Source: Phycisphaerales bacterium
GTDB taxonomy: Bacteria > Planctomycetota > Phycisphaerae > Phycisphaerales > UBA1924
Assembly (NCBI GenBank): GCA_947459215.1
Contig: CANHCQ010000009.1
Location: 62,001 to 126,000, forward strand
Length of the DNA: 64,000 nucleotides
Direction of reading: 5' to 3'
Shown: positions 42,478 to 51,645 of the stretch, piece by piece
How positions within the stretch are numbered: the stretch's first letter is position 1
Layout of the letters: the number at the start of each line of letters is the position of its first letter
The notes under the pieces: model-generated
The model's input: only the letters and a program-made list of their open reading frames with translations
Databases searched by the model: none
Told to the model about the DNA's origin: nothing
Program-made: the position numbers and the translations under genes

Positions 42478-45400
42478 ATGCTCACCCTCGGCTCCTACAC
42501 GACGGGTCGCGTGCTCGCCGGCGCAGGCTTCTGCGCCCGGTTCGAAGCTGCGCTCTCGGCCGAGGCGTCGGTCGCCGGTGCCAGAGCCCCCGAGGGCCGC
42601 TTCGGCAAGTCCTACCTCGCCACCGCCATCTCCCCGACCGTCATCGCCCCCTGGCTCCCCCGCGCCGGCATCGATGAAGAAGCCCGCCGCCTCGTCGGCG
42701 CGGCACGCGATCAGGCCCAGCTCGTCGGCGCCGGCGCCAAGCGCTGGTCCATCATCGCCGACTTCGGCCTGCTCGACGATGGCCGCGGCGCCTTCGTCGT
42801 TCGCCCCACGCAGCCCTGGTCCGTCGAACGCCTCGCCCTCGCCAAGTACCGCGTCTCCTCCACCGAACTCCGCGGCATTGCCCTCGGCGTGCTCGAAGGC
42901 CTCCTCGAACTCGAGAAGTTCTCCGCCCGCCCCTGGGGCAACCTCAACTCCGCCACCGTCATGCTCGCCGTCGGCCCCGGCGAGTCCCGCCTCGCCGACG
43001 GCACCGCCGTCACGCTCACCGATCTCGAGTCCCGCGAACGTCTCCCCGAAGACGCCAACCTCGATGACCTCCGCGCCCTCGGCCGCCTCATCTACGAACT
43101 CGTCCTCCACAAACGCCCGCCGCTGAAGGCCTCCACCGGCTGGAGCGCCACCTGGTCCGACGCCTGGGAATCCATCGGCGACGGCCGCTTCTGGTTCGAG
43201 TTCACCAATCGTCTGATGACCGCCGGCACGGCCATCGGCTCCGCCTCCGGTGAGATCATCCGCCCGCCGTCGTTGTCGCTCCTGCGTCAAGAGATCCTCG
43301 AGCACCGTCCGCACAAGCCGTTGCCCAAGCGCCAGCTCGCCATCGTCGGCGGCCTCGCCGCCGCGCTCGTGCTCTCTGCCGGCGGCTACTTCGTCTTCCG
43401 CACGCCGCCGCGGGAGCAGGTCGTTCTCACGGCCGACCAACTCGACGAAGCCGCCCGCCTCACCAAGTGGCAGGGCCTCATCGATCGCTGGTACGGCTCG
43501 TTCGGCTCCGTCTACGCCGACCGCGACAAAGTCATCGCCTTCGCCGCCGATCAGCCGCCCACCAGCACCATCCGCTCCATCGCCGACCTGCTGCAGGACC
43601 CCGCGCTTCGCGACCCGCGACAGATCGCCGGTTCCGCCGCCGGCTTGCTCGATCTCCGCGACAACCCCGGCGACGCCATCGCCGGCGAGAAGATCATCGC
43701 CGCCAGCGCGTCGCTCGAAAAGGTCGACGAACTCCGCGCCCGCCTCATCGCCTGGCAGGAACTCGCAAACCTCACCACCGTCAAGCAAGTCTGGGACGCC
43801 CGCGGCTGGTCCGCCGCCACCTCCGATTTCGACAACATCGTCCGTTCCGTCCGTGCCGCCGTCCCGACACTCGCCAATCGCACCTCCGCCGAAACCGAGG
43901 CACCCAGCCCCGACGGCCCCGTCCGCGCCGAACCCTCGCGCCCACCCGCTCCCGACACCGGCAAACTCCTCCGCTCCATCCTCTCGTCCCAGGCACTCAT
44001 CGCCGCCGTCGCCGAGATCGACGCCCGCTACGACGCGGTACAGAAGATCGCCGCTGACGCCAAGCCCCGGGGCGACGCCACGCTTCCGCGCCTCGGCGAC
44101 ATCATCGACGCCGACACCAAGGCCGCGCTCGCCACTGTCCAAACCCCCGCGGACGCTATCGCCGCGCTCCGCCAACGCAGTGCCACCCTCGCCGCCCGCG
44201 CCGCCGAGGCCGCCGCCCTGGACTCCGGCTCCGTCGACGGCTGGGATCGCGCCGGTTTCCGCGCCAGCGCAGCCGTCAACGCGCTGGCATCGCAGCCCGC
44301 GGCCGCGAGCGTGCTCGACGCCTGGCTCACCGAGGCCCGCAAAGCCGAGTACGCCAAGGCCGACGGCGCCGACCCGCGCGACGCCGCCCTCGCCGCTGCC
44401 CGCGCCGCCGTCGAAGAGACCAAATCCGTTCGCGAACGACTGCTCGGCCTCGCCGAATCCAAGCGCGAGCTCACCATGCAGCCCGCCGAACTCGACGCCC
44501 GCCTCAAGGCCGTCGAGGCCGAGATCGCCGCGCTCCAGGCCACCGCGTGGAGCAACCGCAACCGCGCCGAGGTCGAACGTCGCTCCCGCGAACTCACCAA
44601 CGACGCGGCGTCCCTCGCCCGCGACGCCACCGACGCCGTCACCACCGGCACGGTCTCGCTCAGCGAAGCCCTTCGCCTAATCAACCGCAGCGAATACGCC
44701 TCGCCCACGCTCGCCAAGGTCTGGAACGCTGCCATCGACCGCGCCCAGTCCGCTCCCTCCAAGCGCGAAGCCTTCGCCACGCTGCGTGAATCCCGCGAAG
44801 CCCTCGTCGCCCTCGACCGCGCCGTGCCCCCACGCACGCCGATGCCCGACGCCGCCCGCGCTCTTCCCGGCGCGTCCGAATCCGCATGGGACGACGCATG
44901 GCGCACCGCCCGCGAGGCAGCCTTCGCCAAAGCACTCGCCGACGCTCCGATCGCCTCTCGCCCCGACGCCGATCGCGTCGGTCTCGCCGCCGCCGCCGTG
45001 CAGCAGTGGAGGAGCGACGCCGACGCCTACCTCGCCGCCGCCCTCCGCGCTCGTGAGTCGCTACGCCGCGCCGAGGTGCCCACCCAGCCAGCCTTCGCCG
45101 CCGCGATCACGACAATCGAATCCTCGCCCGTCGCCGCCGCCGTCGGCCGGGTGTTGCCCGAAGCATCCGACGCCGTGCTCTCGCTGCGTGCCATCGCCGA
45201 CGAGCCCGACACCCCGCGCGTCGCCGCCCTGCTCAAGGCCGTGATCGCCGCTCCGAAGGAGACGTCGCCCGGCGTCGCCCTCGCCGCCTGGTCCCGCCTC
45301 TCCCGCGGCGGATGGCCCCGCACCGCCGCCGAGTTCGACGAAGCCTCCCGCTGGATCTCCCGCGAACTACCCGCGCTCATCGATCAGTTCGTCCCCGACG

Positions 45401-46983
45401 AAGCCCGTTCCTCCGCTCGCGAACGACTCCGCACCGACGCCTCCGCGCTCTGGACCGCCTTCTTCAACACCCGCCGCGCCGCCGACCGCACCGAGATCGA
45501 CGCCGCCATGCGCGACGCCGGCCTCTTCGGCGTCGATCCCGAAAGCGCCACCCTCGCCCCCGCCGCCCGCTACAACGCCCGCCTCTGGCAACTCGCCAAG
45601 CGCGCCGCCGAGCTCGCCGTCAACGCCGACACGTTCTCCCTCACCGTCCTCGCCGAACAGACCCGCGCCGCCGCCGACCTGCTCGCCCAGGTCCGCTCCG
45701 TCGCCTCCGACGCCGGTGTCGCATCGACCGCCAGCGTGCAAACGCTCATCTCCCGTCTCGACGTCGTCGCCAAGCGTGAAGCCCGCCCGCCCTTCGACCC
45801 GCTCATCAACGGCCCGGCCACCATCCGCACCCCCAGCGGCCGCCCGGTCTGGCGCGCCACCCGCCAGGGTGACGCCGTCGTCTACTCCTTCGACGCCGGC
45901 GTTACCAGACTCGCCGCTCCCGTGCAGATGGCCTTCCTCCCCGTCGACATCCAAGGCTCCGACGGCCCGATCGCCACCTACGTCCTCGCCGGTGAAGTCT
46001 CCGTCGGCCTGTTCATCGCGATCGCTGAATCCACCGACGACTGGGGCCAGTTCGCTGGCAGCCGCGAAGGCCAGAACGCGCTCTACTGGTGGGACTTCGA
46101 TCAAGGCGACCCTCGCTCCGGCCCTGCCTCCTGGCAGTGGGACCGCCGCCGCGCCAAGGTCGTCCTCTCCGAGCGCCCCGTCGGCAACCGCTGGCTCGTC
46201 GGCGACGAGTCCATGACCGGCAAGGCCTACTACCCCGAAGCCCTCGCCAACACCGCCCCGCCCGCGCTCGACAGCCCGATGAACCTCGTCTCGCCCGACG
46301 CCGCCCTGCTCGCCGCTCGCCACGCCGGTGCCCGCATTCCCACCGTCACCGAGTGGAAAGCCGCTCTCGCCTCCGCCGGCGGCGTCGACGCCGCCACCAA
46401 GTCTGCCAACCGTCGCGATCGCACCTGGAAACTCCAGTTCGATCACGTCGCCTCCCTCGACACCACCATCCGCAAGGAATGGCCCCACGCCGGTATCTTC
46501 TGGCCCCGTGGCTTGCGCCCCGAATGGGCCGTCGACGCCAAGAACCTCTACCTCAACCGCCGCGACGACTCCGCCCTCGAATCCTCCGACGGCTTCCTCT
46601 GGTTCGCTTCCAGCAGTCACGATTCCGCCAATTGGTCCAACCTCATCGGCAACGTCGCCGAATACGTCGTCGACACCGCCCCCGACGCGCTCGCCAACGT
46701 CGACCCCGATCTCCCCGCCGTCCGCTCCGCCATCGATCGCACCGTCGAGAAGTGGAGCGTCATCGGAGCCTCCGCCCTCAGCGGTCTCACGCTCCGCGGC
46801 AACACCCCCGCCAAACTCGACGCGCCCTACGCCATCCCCAGTCTCCGCGAAGCCCGCATGGGATACAGCGACGTCGGCTTCCGCCTCGCCTTCAGCGAAG
46901 GCGGCACCGGCCGCCCCAAAGAGCCGCCCGCCGTGCTCGCCGCACGCGCCTTCGCCGAAGCCGCGTACCTCGACCCCAAATAG
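42478..46983 (+). CDS. Large membrane protein: kinase-like N-terminus, coiled region, SUMF1-like C-terminus
   Basis: A 1501-residue protein. The first 270 residues resemble a degenerate Ser/Thr kinase: WGNLNSATVMLA and VTLTDLES stand where HRDLKPxN and DFG would be, and NLDDLRALGRLIYELVLHK resembles the following kinase helix; catalytic residues are missing. One helix follows (LAIVGGLAAALVLSAGGYFV, about 287-307). Residues 310-1140 are Ala/Arg/Glu-rich and largely helical, probably coiled coil and periplasmic. The end (about 1150-1500) resembles a formylglycine-generating-enzyme (SUMF1) fold: ARIPTVTEWKAAL, GNVAEYVVDTA and MGYSDVGFRLAF. Function unknown; a cell-surface scaffold or sensor is inference. 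Confidence 0.8.
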   Translation: MLTLGSYTTGRVLAGAGFCARFEAALSAEASVAGARAPEGRFGKSYLATAISPTVIAPWLPRAGIDEEARRLVGAARDQAQLVGAGAKRWSIIADFGLLDDGRGAFVVRPTQPWSVERLALAKYRVSSTELRGIALGVLEGLLELEKFSARPWGNLNSATVMLAVGPGESRLADGTAVTLTDLESRERLPEDANLDDLRALGRLIYELVLHKRPPLKASTGWSATWSDAWESIGDGRFWFEFTNRLMTAGTAIGSASGEIIRPPSLSLLRQEILEHRPHKPLPKRQLAIVGGLAAALVLSAGGYFVFRTPPREQVVLTADQLDEAARLTKWQGLIDRWYGSFGSVYADRDKVIAFAADQPPTSTIRSIADLLQDPALRDPRQIAGSAAGLLDLRDNPGDAIAGEKIIAASASLEKVDELRARLIAWQELANLTTVKQVWDARGWSAATSDFDNIVRSVRAAVPTLANRTSAETEAPSPDGPVRAEPSRPPAPDTGKLLRSILSSQALIAAVAEIDARYDAVQKIAADAKPRGDATLPRLGDIIDADTKAALATVQTPADAIAALRQRSATLAARAAEAAALDSGSVDGWDRAGFRASAAVNALASQPAAASVLDAWLTEARKAEYAKADGADPRDAALAAARAAVEETKSVRERLLGLAESKRELTMQPAELDARLKAVEAEIAALQATAWSNRNRAEVERRSRELTNDAASLARDATDAVTTGTVSLSEALRLINRSEYASPTLAKVWNAAIDRAQSAPSKREAFATLRESREALVALDRAVPPRTPMPDAARALPGASESAWDDAWRTAREAAFAKALADAPIASRPDADRVGLAAAAVQQWRSDADAYLAAALRARESLRRAEVPTQPAFAAAITTIESSPVAAAVGRVLPEASDAVLSLRAIADEPDTPRVAALLKAVIAAPKETSPGVALAAWSRLSRGGWPRTAAEFDEASRWISRELPALIDQFVPDEARSSARERLRTDASALWTAFFNTRRAADRTEIDAAMRDAGLFGVDPESATLAPAARYNARLWQLAKRAAELAVNADTFSLTVLAEQTRAAADLLAQVRSVASDAGVASTASVQTLISRLDVVAKREARPPFDPLINGPATIRTPSGRPVWRATRQGDAVVYSFDAGVTRLAAPVQMAFLPVDIQGSDGPIATYVLAGEVSVGLFIAIAESTDDWGQFAGSREGQNALYWWDFDQGDPRSGPASWQWDRRRAKVVLSERPVGNRWLVGDESMTGKAYYPEALANTAPPALDSPMNLVSPDAALLAARHAGARIPTVTEWKAALASAGGVDAATKSANRRDRTWKLQFDHVASLDTTIRKEWPHAGIFWPRGLRPEWAVDAKNLYLNRRDDSALESSDGFLWFASSSHDSANWSNLIGNVAEYVVDTAPDALANVDPDLPAVRSAIDRTVEKWSVIGASALSGLTLRGNTPAKLDAPYAIPSLREARMGYSDVGFRLAFSEGGTGRPKEPPAVLAARAFAEAAYLDPK

Positions 46984-47123
46984 TGACGCGCCGCGGCATC
47001 ACCCGACGCCCGGACGAGCCGCCGCGAAACGCCCTCGAAACGCGAGAAAAAGCCGCGGGAATCGCACACCGCTGCACCGCGGCTCCTTGAGCTCGCGTCC
47101 ACCCGCCAAAAACACATCAACGA

Positions 47124-47163
47124 AAAAAAGCCCGCGATAGGCCTTGCGGCTCATCGCGGGCTT
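47124..47163 (-). terminator. Second terminator, mainly for the leftward glycosyltransferase gene
   Basis: A perfect 10-bp stem (47130-47139 with 47154-47163) with a 14-base loop. On the minus strand seven T follow it. On the plus strand it is followed by only TTGGGG, so it may stop the rightward gene less well. Confidence 0.85.
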
Positions 47164-47250
47164 TGGGGTGGGGGCTGATTCAGAAACCTTCGAAAACCGT
47201 TACAAAAAGAATGTAGTCGATGCCCGTTTCCTTGTCCAGTGGGTAACCCG

Positions 47251-47271
47251 AAAAAAACCACATTTCTGTGG
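47251..47271 (-). terminator. First terminator of the glycosyltransferase gene
   Basis: On the minus strand CCACA-GAAA-TGTGG, a GNRA-loop hairpin, is followed by seven T. It lies 22 bases after the stop codon. Confidence 0.8.
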
Positions 47272-47293
47272 ATTCGCCACCATGTCTAGGGGG

Positions 47294-48598
47294 CTATCCG
47301 ATCGAGGACTCAATCGCTGCCGCCGCGGTCGCCGCGCCGTTCTCCACGCGGATCAACTGCCCAAGCTCCCGCGCGCGATTCGCAAATGCCGGATTTGTCG
47401 TGACTTCCGAGAGCGCTGTCGCCAGGCTCCGCGCACCACGCTCCACTCGCGCCAGTTTCGATGCCGGTAAATATGCGCTCACGCCGAGATTTTCCATCCG
47501 GTGCGCGATATCGAACTCATCGTTCACGAACGGCACCGCCACACTCGGCTTCCCGCTCCGCATCGCCTGCGACGCCGACCCCGCGCCCGCATGGTGCACG
47601 CTCGCCGCACACCGCGGCATCACCAGCGAGTGCGCAGCGTAGTTCACCACGCACACATCCTCCGCACCCCGCGCCGATGCCGGTCCCGCCTCGTCCTTCC
47701 CCGTCAGCAGAACGCACGGCCGATCGATCTCGCGGCATGCCCGCACCGCGATCTCATAAAACTCCCGCGCGTGATGCACAATCGTCGTCCCCAGCGTGAA
47801 CACGATCGCCGGCCGCCCACGTTCCTCCGCCTTGCTCAAAAACCGCTCCAATGCAGGCTCCAGCACCGCGTCCTTGTCGCCCCGGGCTCGATCAAAGAAG
47901 CAGTAGCCGCAGATCTGACTCTGCTTCGGATCATCCTCCCGCGGCCCGCGATAGTGCCGCGACCACAGACCCAGCACCCGCTCGCCCTCGTGCGACTCGC
48001 GGTACAGCACATCGCGCATCGGCCCCAGCCCGAGCTTCGATCGCACCTGGTTCACCGGTCGATCCACATACCACCGCATCGCGTACTTGCCCGCAGTCTT
48101 CAGCGGCCTCGACAACGCCTTCTGAAACCACACCGGCACGTGCGAGCGGAAGATCATCGGCTCGCTCGGTGCAAACAACATCGCCGGCGCCAGAACCGCC
48201 GTGAACACGGGGATCTTGTGCTCCTCTCCAACCCACCGCGCCGTCGGAAAGATGTGGTGCCGCAGGATCGCATCAGGCTTCCACGCCTTCACCACGTCCT
48301 GCATCGCCGCATACGACGGCTCGATCGAGTTGTTGAATAAAGCTTCGATCACCAGGTACGGCGACTGCCTCTGGTTCGCCAGCCGCGGGCTGTGCAGCAC
48401 CCGCAGCAGATCGTCCTCCGTCCCCAACGGGAAGTAGTCGATTCCCACCGCCCGCACCCGCGCCTCAAAGTGCGGGTTCACCAGCATCGCCACCTCGTGC
48501 CCGCGACGGCGCAGGTCCTCCGCCACACCCAGAAACGGATGCACATCGCCCGCCGAACCGATGGTCGCAATCAGGATCCGCACCACCAACGGTACCAT
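47294..48598 (-). CDS. GT1-type glycosyltransferase
   Basis: A 434-residue cytoplasmic enzyme of the UDP-glycosyltransferase (YjiC/MGT) class, which moves a sugar from a nucleotide to a small acceptor such as a sterol, lipid or natural product. The N-terminus VRILIATIGSAGDVHPFLGV and GHEVAMLVNPHFE are the acceptor side; the donor side shows VVNYAAHSLVMPRC, then VHHAGAGSASQAMRSGKPSV and VPFVNDEFDIAHRM, the nucleotide-sugar motif. ATG 48598 is preferred because the longer frame runs through a 12-bp repeat and a GC-rich repeat. It is divergent from kbl. The acceptor is unknown. Confidence 0.9.
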   Translation of the reverse strand: MVPLVVRILIATIGSAGDVHPFLGVAEDLRRRGHEVAMLVNPHFEARVRAVGIDYFPLGTEDDLLRVLHSPRLANQRQSPYLVIEALFNNSIEPSYAAMQDVVKAWKPDAILRHHIFPTARWVGEEHKIPVFTAVLAPAMLFAPSEPMIFRSHVPVWFQKALSRPLKTAGKYAMRWYVDRPVNQVRSKLGLGPMRDVLYRESHEGERVLGLWSRHYRGPREDDPKQSQICGYCFFDRARGDKDAVLEPALERFLSKAEERGRPAIVFTLGTTIVHHAREFYEIAVRACREIDRPCVLLTGKDEAGPASARGAEDVCVVNYAAHSLVMPRCAASVHHAGAGSASQAMRSGKPSVAVPFVNDEFDIAHRMENLGVSAYLPASKLARVERGARSLATALSEVTTNPAFANRARELGQLIRVENGAATAAAAIESSIG

Positions 48599-48618
48599 CG
48601 ATCGACCAGCGATCCACA

Positions 48619-48646
48619 CCCCCTCCCAGAGGGAGGGGGCAGGGGG
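48619..48646. repeat. 28-bp GC-rich repeat, second copy
   Basis: Identical over 28 bases to 17809-17836. It begins CCCCCTCCCAGAGGGAGGGG and lies just upstream of the glycosyltransferase start. Confidence 0.9.
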
Positions 48647-48680
48647 GTGGGTTGCTCCGCTTCTGGGCTCATCGGAAACC

Positions 48681-48740
48681 GCACGCCCCACCGCACGCCC
48701 CACCGCACGCCCCACCGCACGCCCCGCCGCACGCCCCGCC
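48681..48740. repeat. 12-bp tandem repeat, five copies
   Basis: GCACGCCCCACC three times, then GCACGCCCCGCC twice, in the shared upstream region of the glycosyltransferase and kbl genes. Confidence 0.95.
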
Positions 48741-48772
48741 GCACGCGAACAATCACGCCGCGAGATTCACCT

Positions 48773-50116
48773 ATGCCCACCGCCAACTTCCACAGCCGTA
48801 CCGACGCCCTCTTCACCAAACTCCGCGAGGATCGCGTCTGGAAAGAACTCCAGACCCTCGAAGGCCCGATGGACGCCCGCGTCCGTATGAAGTTCGGCCA
48901 CGGCCCCGCCGCCACTCACCGCGACGTCCTCTGCTTCTGCTCTAACAACTACCTCGGCCTCGCCAACCACCCCGAGGTCATCGAGGCCGGCGTCAAGGCC
49001 CTCAAGGACTACGGCGCCGGCACCGCCAGCGTCCGCTTCATCTGCGGCACATTCTCCCCCCACTGGGACCTCGAACGCGAGATCGCCCGCCTCATGGGCA
49101 CCGAGTCGTCGTACTCCTTCGTCAGCGCCTGGACCGCCAACGAGGCCGTCTTCCCCACGCTCTGCGAGCCCGGCGACATCATCATCAGCGACGAACTCAA
49201 CCACGCCTGCATCATCGATTCGATCCGCCTCGCCACCACCATCAAGAAGGGCCTGCACAAGGCCGTCTACACCAACAACAAACTTGAAGGTGAACGCAGT
49301 CTCCACGCCGCCCTCGAAGCCGCCAAGAACAACCCCGAAGTCACCGGCCAGATCTGGGTCGTCACCGACGGCGTCTTCAGCATGGAAGGCTCCATCGCCG
49401 ACCTGCCCGCGATGCGGAAACTCTGCGATCAGTACGGCGCGCTGCTCGTCGTCGACGATTCCCACGGCCACGGCGTCATGGGCACACTCGGCCGCGGCAC
49501 CCACGAGCACTTTGGGATGGTTGAGGCGCTCAGAGACGCAGAGACGCAGAGACGAACAGACGGAGTGCAAAGCACTGCCGCGAACGCGTCTCCTGCGACT
49601 TCCACTTCGTCTCTCCGTCTCTCCGTCTCTCCGTCTCTTCCCCGCGTGGACATCTTCACGGGAACGCTCGGCAAAGCCCTCGGCGGCGGCGCCGGCGGCT
49701 TCGTCGCCGCCTCCGACCAGGTCATCCAACTCCTCATCCAACGCGGCCGCCCCACGCTCTTCAGCAACGCCTTGCCCGTCACCATCGCCGCCAGCGCGAA
49801 GAAGGCGATCGAGATCATGCTCGCGGAGCCGCAGCGCGTGCAGCGTCTGAAGGACAACACCGCCTACGCCCGCAAGAAGATCAAAGAAGCCGGCTTCAAC
49901 GTCCTCGAATCGCCCACCGCCATCTGCCCCATCATCGTCCACGACACCGCCAAAGCCATCGCTATGAGCAAACGCCTCCTCGAACTCGGCGTCTTCGTCA
50001 TCGGCTTCGGCTACCCCGTCGTCCCCGAAGGCCACGCGCGGCTCCGCTGCCAAATCTCCGCGGCACACACGACACAGGACATCGATGAGCTGGTGGCGGC
50101 GTTGAAAAAGCTCTGA
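48773..50116 (+). CDS. kbl: 2-amino-3-ketobutyrate CoA ligase with a 39-residue insertion
   Basis: PLP enzyme that splits 2-amino-3-oxobutyrate with CoA into glycine and acetyl-CoA, the second step of threonine breakdown. The 447 residues contain NNYLGLANHPEV, GTASVRFICGT, DELNHACIIDSIRL, DDSHGHGVMG and the PLP lysine K301 in TGTLGKALGGG. Residues 252-290 (49526-49642) are absent from normal family members and fall ten residues before that lysine. They are encoded by a palindromic repeat element inserted in frame. Without them the length (408) is close to E. coli Kbl (398). 8-Amino-7-oxononanoate synthase is a related alternative, but the sequence fits Kbl better. No tdh gene is nearby. Confidence 0.92.
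   Translation: MPTANFHSRTDALFTKLREDRVWKELQTLEGPMDARVRMKFGHGPAATHRDVLCFCSNNYLGLANHPEVIEAGVKALKDYGAGTASVRFICGTFSPHWDLEREIARLMGTESSYSFVSAWTANEAVFPTLCEPGDIIISDELNHACIIDSIRLATTIKKGLHKAVYTNNKLEGERSLHAALEAAKNNPEVTGQIWVVTDGVFSMEGSIADLPAMRKLCDQYGALLVVDDSHGHGVMGTLGRGTHEHFGMVEALRDAETQRRTDGVQSTAANASPATSTSSLRLSVSPSLPRVDIFTGTLGKALGGGAGGFVAASDQVIQLLIQRGRPTLFSNALPVTIAASAKKAIEIMLAEPQRVQRLKDNTAYARKKIKEAGFNVLESPTAICPIIVHDTAKAIAMSKRLLELGVFVIGFGYPVVPEGHARLRCQISAAHTTQDIDELVAALKKL
49526..49642. repeat. In-frame palindromic element inside kbl
   Basis: Arms 49531-49567 and 49603-49639 (37 bases each) are largely complementary runs of GAGACG/CGTCTC words around a 35-base centre. The element is 117 bases, a multiple of three, with no stop in the frame used by kbl. 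Confidence 0.9.
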
Positions 50117-50160
50117 GAAGATGTGAAGGTGTCAACGTGTCCGGCGAAGCCGCCCGCGCC

Positions 50161-50325
50161 TCCTCTCCCCGCTTGCGGGGAGAGGACGACTTGAGGCGAA
50201 GCCTCAAGTCAGGTGAGGGGATTGCGGGTACGTACTCGGTGGGACATCTGAACGCCCCTCACCCCTCCCCGGTCTCGCCAAGCCTCGACCACCCCTCCCC
50301 GCTTCGCGGGGCGGGGATGCGCGAG
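50161..50325. repeat. Palindrome cluster downstream of kbl
   Basis: TCCTCTCCCCGC/GCGGGGAGAGGA (50161-50172 with 50175-50186), then GACTTGAGGC-GAA-GCCTCAAGTC (50188-50210), then a second CTCCCCGC-type hairpin near 50297-50317. Common REP-like intergenic words; no gene is supported here. Confidence 0.75.
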
Positions 50326-50382
50326 AGACTGCGTCTCTGTTGACTCGCAAGTTCAGATACGCTTCGCGCTCGGGAGGCTGCG

Positions 50383-50937
50383 GTGTCTGACTCAACCTCA
50401 ACTCGATCCATCCGAGATCAACGCCGCTGGCCCCGCTCCGTCAGCGCTCTGAGCCAAACGTGGTTCCGCGACGACCTTCTCATGCTGGAGCACCAACGCC
50501 GCGTCGAACCATTCGACTCCGCGGCCTCCGCTCCCATGCTCCCCGAAGACACGCGTCACCGTCTCCACCGTGAGTACGACTCCCGCGTCGAAGCCTGGAC
50601 GAAGCGATGGTCGCACGTCTACTTCGACCACGGCCTGACGACCCTCATCAACCAGATGCTCAAGGCAGACGCCCGAACCGGATTCCCGCACGTCTTCTTC
50701 GTCCCGTTCCTGATCGCGTTCTTCGCCCTGCGTCGCTGGCTCGGCTTCGGAACAACCGCCATGCTTCGGCGCGCCCTTCGAGATCGGTGTTGCCCCGATT
50801 GCGGCTACGAACTCCTGAACACCAAGCTCGCCTTGGAGCCGTCGGTGCTTCGTGTCGTAGGTCCAAAGGTCTGCCCCGAATGCGGGTCACCGTGGCCGCT
50901 CGTACCGCCGCCCAAGGCCGGCGACCCGATCCAGTAA
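50383..50937 (+). CDS. Zinc-ribbon membrane protein, distant paralogue
   Basis: A 184-residue protein from GTG 50383, related in plan to the three genes at 38484-40080: a soluble N-terminal part, one clear helix (FPHVFFVPFLIAFFALRRWL) and a zinc ribbon CCPDCGYELL...KVCPECGSPW. The loop between the Cys pairs is longer and the DGCTVC block is lost, so it is an older relative. Function unknown. Confidence 0.65.
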   Translation: MSDSTSTRSIRDQRRWPRSVSALSQTWFRDDLLMLEHQRRVEPFDSAASAPMLPEDTRHRLHREYDSRVEAWTKRWSHVYFDHGLTTLINQMLKADARTGFPHVFFVPFLIAFFALRRWLGFGTTAMLRRALRDRCCPDCGYELLNTKLALEPSVLRVVGPKVCPECGSPWPLVPPPKAGDPIQ

Positions 50938-50964
50938 CATGCGCACGCACATCGAAAGGCATCC

Positions 50965-51318
50965 ATGCCCAACCCAAATACGACGCGATGGTTCGAGGAG
51001 ATCGCGGGAAACATCGACCACACGCTCAACTCAGTGAGTCAGAAGCTCACCGACCCTCGAGAGTTCTGTTTCGCATTTGGCGAACGCCATGCCGCCCTCC
51101 AAGAGATACTGGCACGCGATCCAGCAATGCAAGCGGCATTTGTCTCAATGCTGCGTATCGAACTCGAGCAGTTTTGCATTCAGTTGATGTTCTCTCTCGA
51201 TGGTGCGACCGCCATGTCTGACCATGGGATGCCGATTTCGATTCGCGATCGCGATGGCAATGACCTTTCCGGAACACTCGCATCCGCGTTCCTGGAACAC
51301 ATCGAGTCAGACACTTGA
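50965..51318 (+). CDS. Small soluble protein of unknown function
   Basis: 117 residues, no signal or helix of membrane type. It is acidic, with an alpha-helical N-terminal half (NTTRWFEEIAGNIDHTLNSV) and a C-terminal part LMFSLDGATAMSDHGMPISI followed by a short acidic end. No family is recognised. It follows the zinc-ribbon paralogue by 27 bases and may share its transcript. Confidence 0.6.
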   Translation: MPNPNTTRWFEEIAGNIDHTLNSVSQKLTDPREFCFAFGERHAALQEILARDPAMQAAFVSMLRIELEQFCIQLMFSLDGATAMSDHGMPISIRDRDGNDLSGTLASAFLEHIESDT

Positions 51319-51645
51319 GATCGTGAAGCGTGTTGTCTCGCTCCGGCGTTACCGTCTGGGCCATCGTGTCTTGTGTAACGGTCGCCAAAACACGCCATCG
51401 AGAATGCAGGCGCACAACCCCGTCGTTGTGCGCACACCCACGCACCACGTTTCTCCTCCTCTCCCAACTTTCCCACCCAATCGCACCGCCGCCCGCCGCG
51501 GCCTGCACTTGCGCTGCGCCGACACGCCGTAAGTCCTTATCTCCCGCGCGCAAACCGTCGTCGTTGTGCGCACAAACCAGTCCCTCCGTCCCCCTGTAGA
51601 GGCGCACGCCTCGCCGCCTCATCCGCGGCACACCGGAGGACCACC
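51319..51645. other. Intergenic region with repeated TGTGCGCACA palindromes
   Basis: A 15-base sequence GTCGTTGTGCGCACA occurs at 51422-51436 and again at 51560-51574. Its core TGTGCGCACA is a perfect palindrome. The region otherwise holds no supported gene; a strong GGAGG lies near its end before ATG 51646. Confidence 0.6.

Larger units (their letters stand above)
46984..47293. other. Intergenic region between convergent genes, holding terminators
   Basis: No gene is supported. Apart from the two terminators annotated separately, I see nothing of note in this stretch between the SUMF1-like protein gene and the glycosyltransferase gene. Confidence 0.7.

Noticed and set aside
41686..44175. 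An 829-codon minus-strand frame over the FAH-family gene and SUMF1-like gene
   Set aside because: Gly/Ala/Asp-rich shadow crossing two real genes; no start signal or family motif.
48681..48740. Possible CRISPR array
   Set aside because: The 12-bp units are directly adjacent with no spacers and no cas genes are present; it is a simple tandem repeat.
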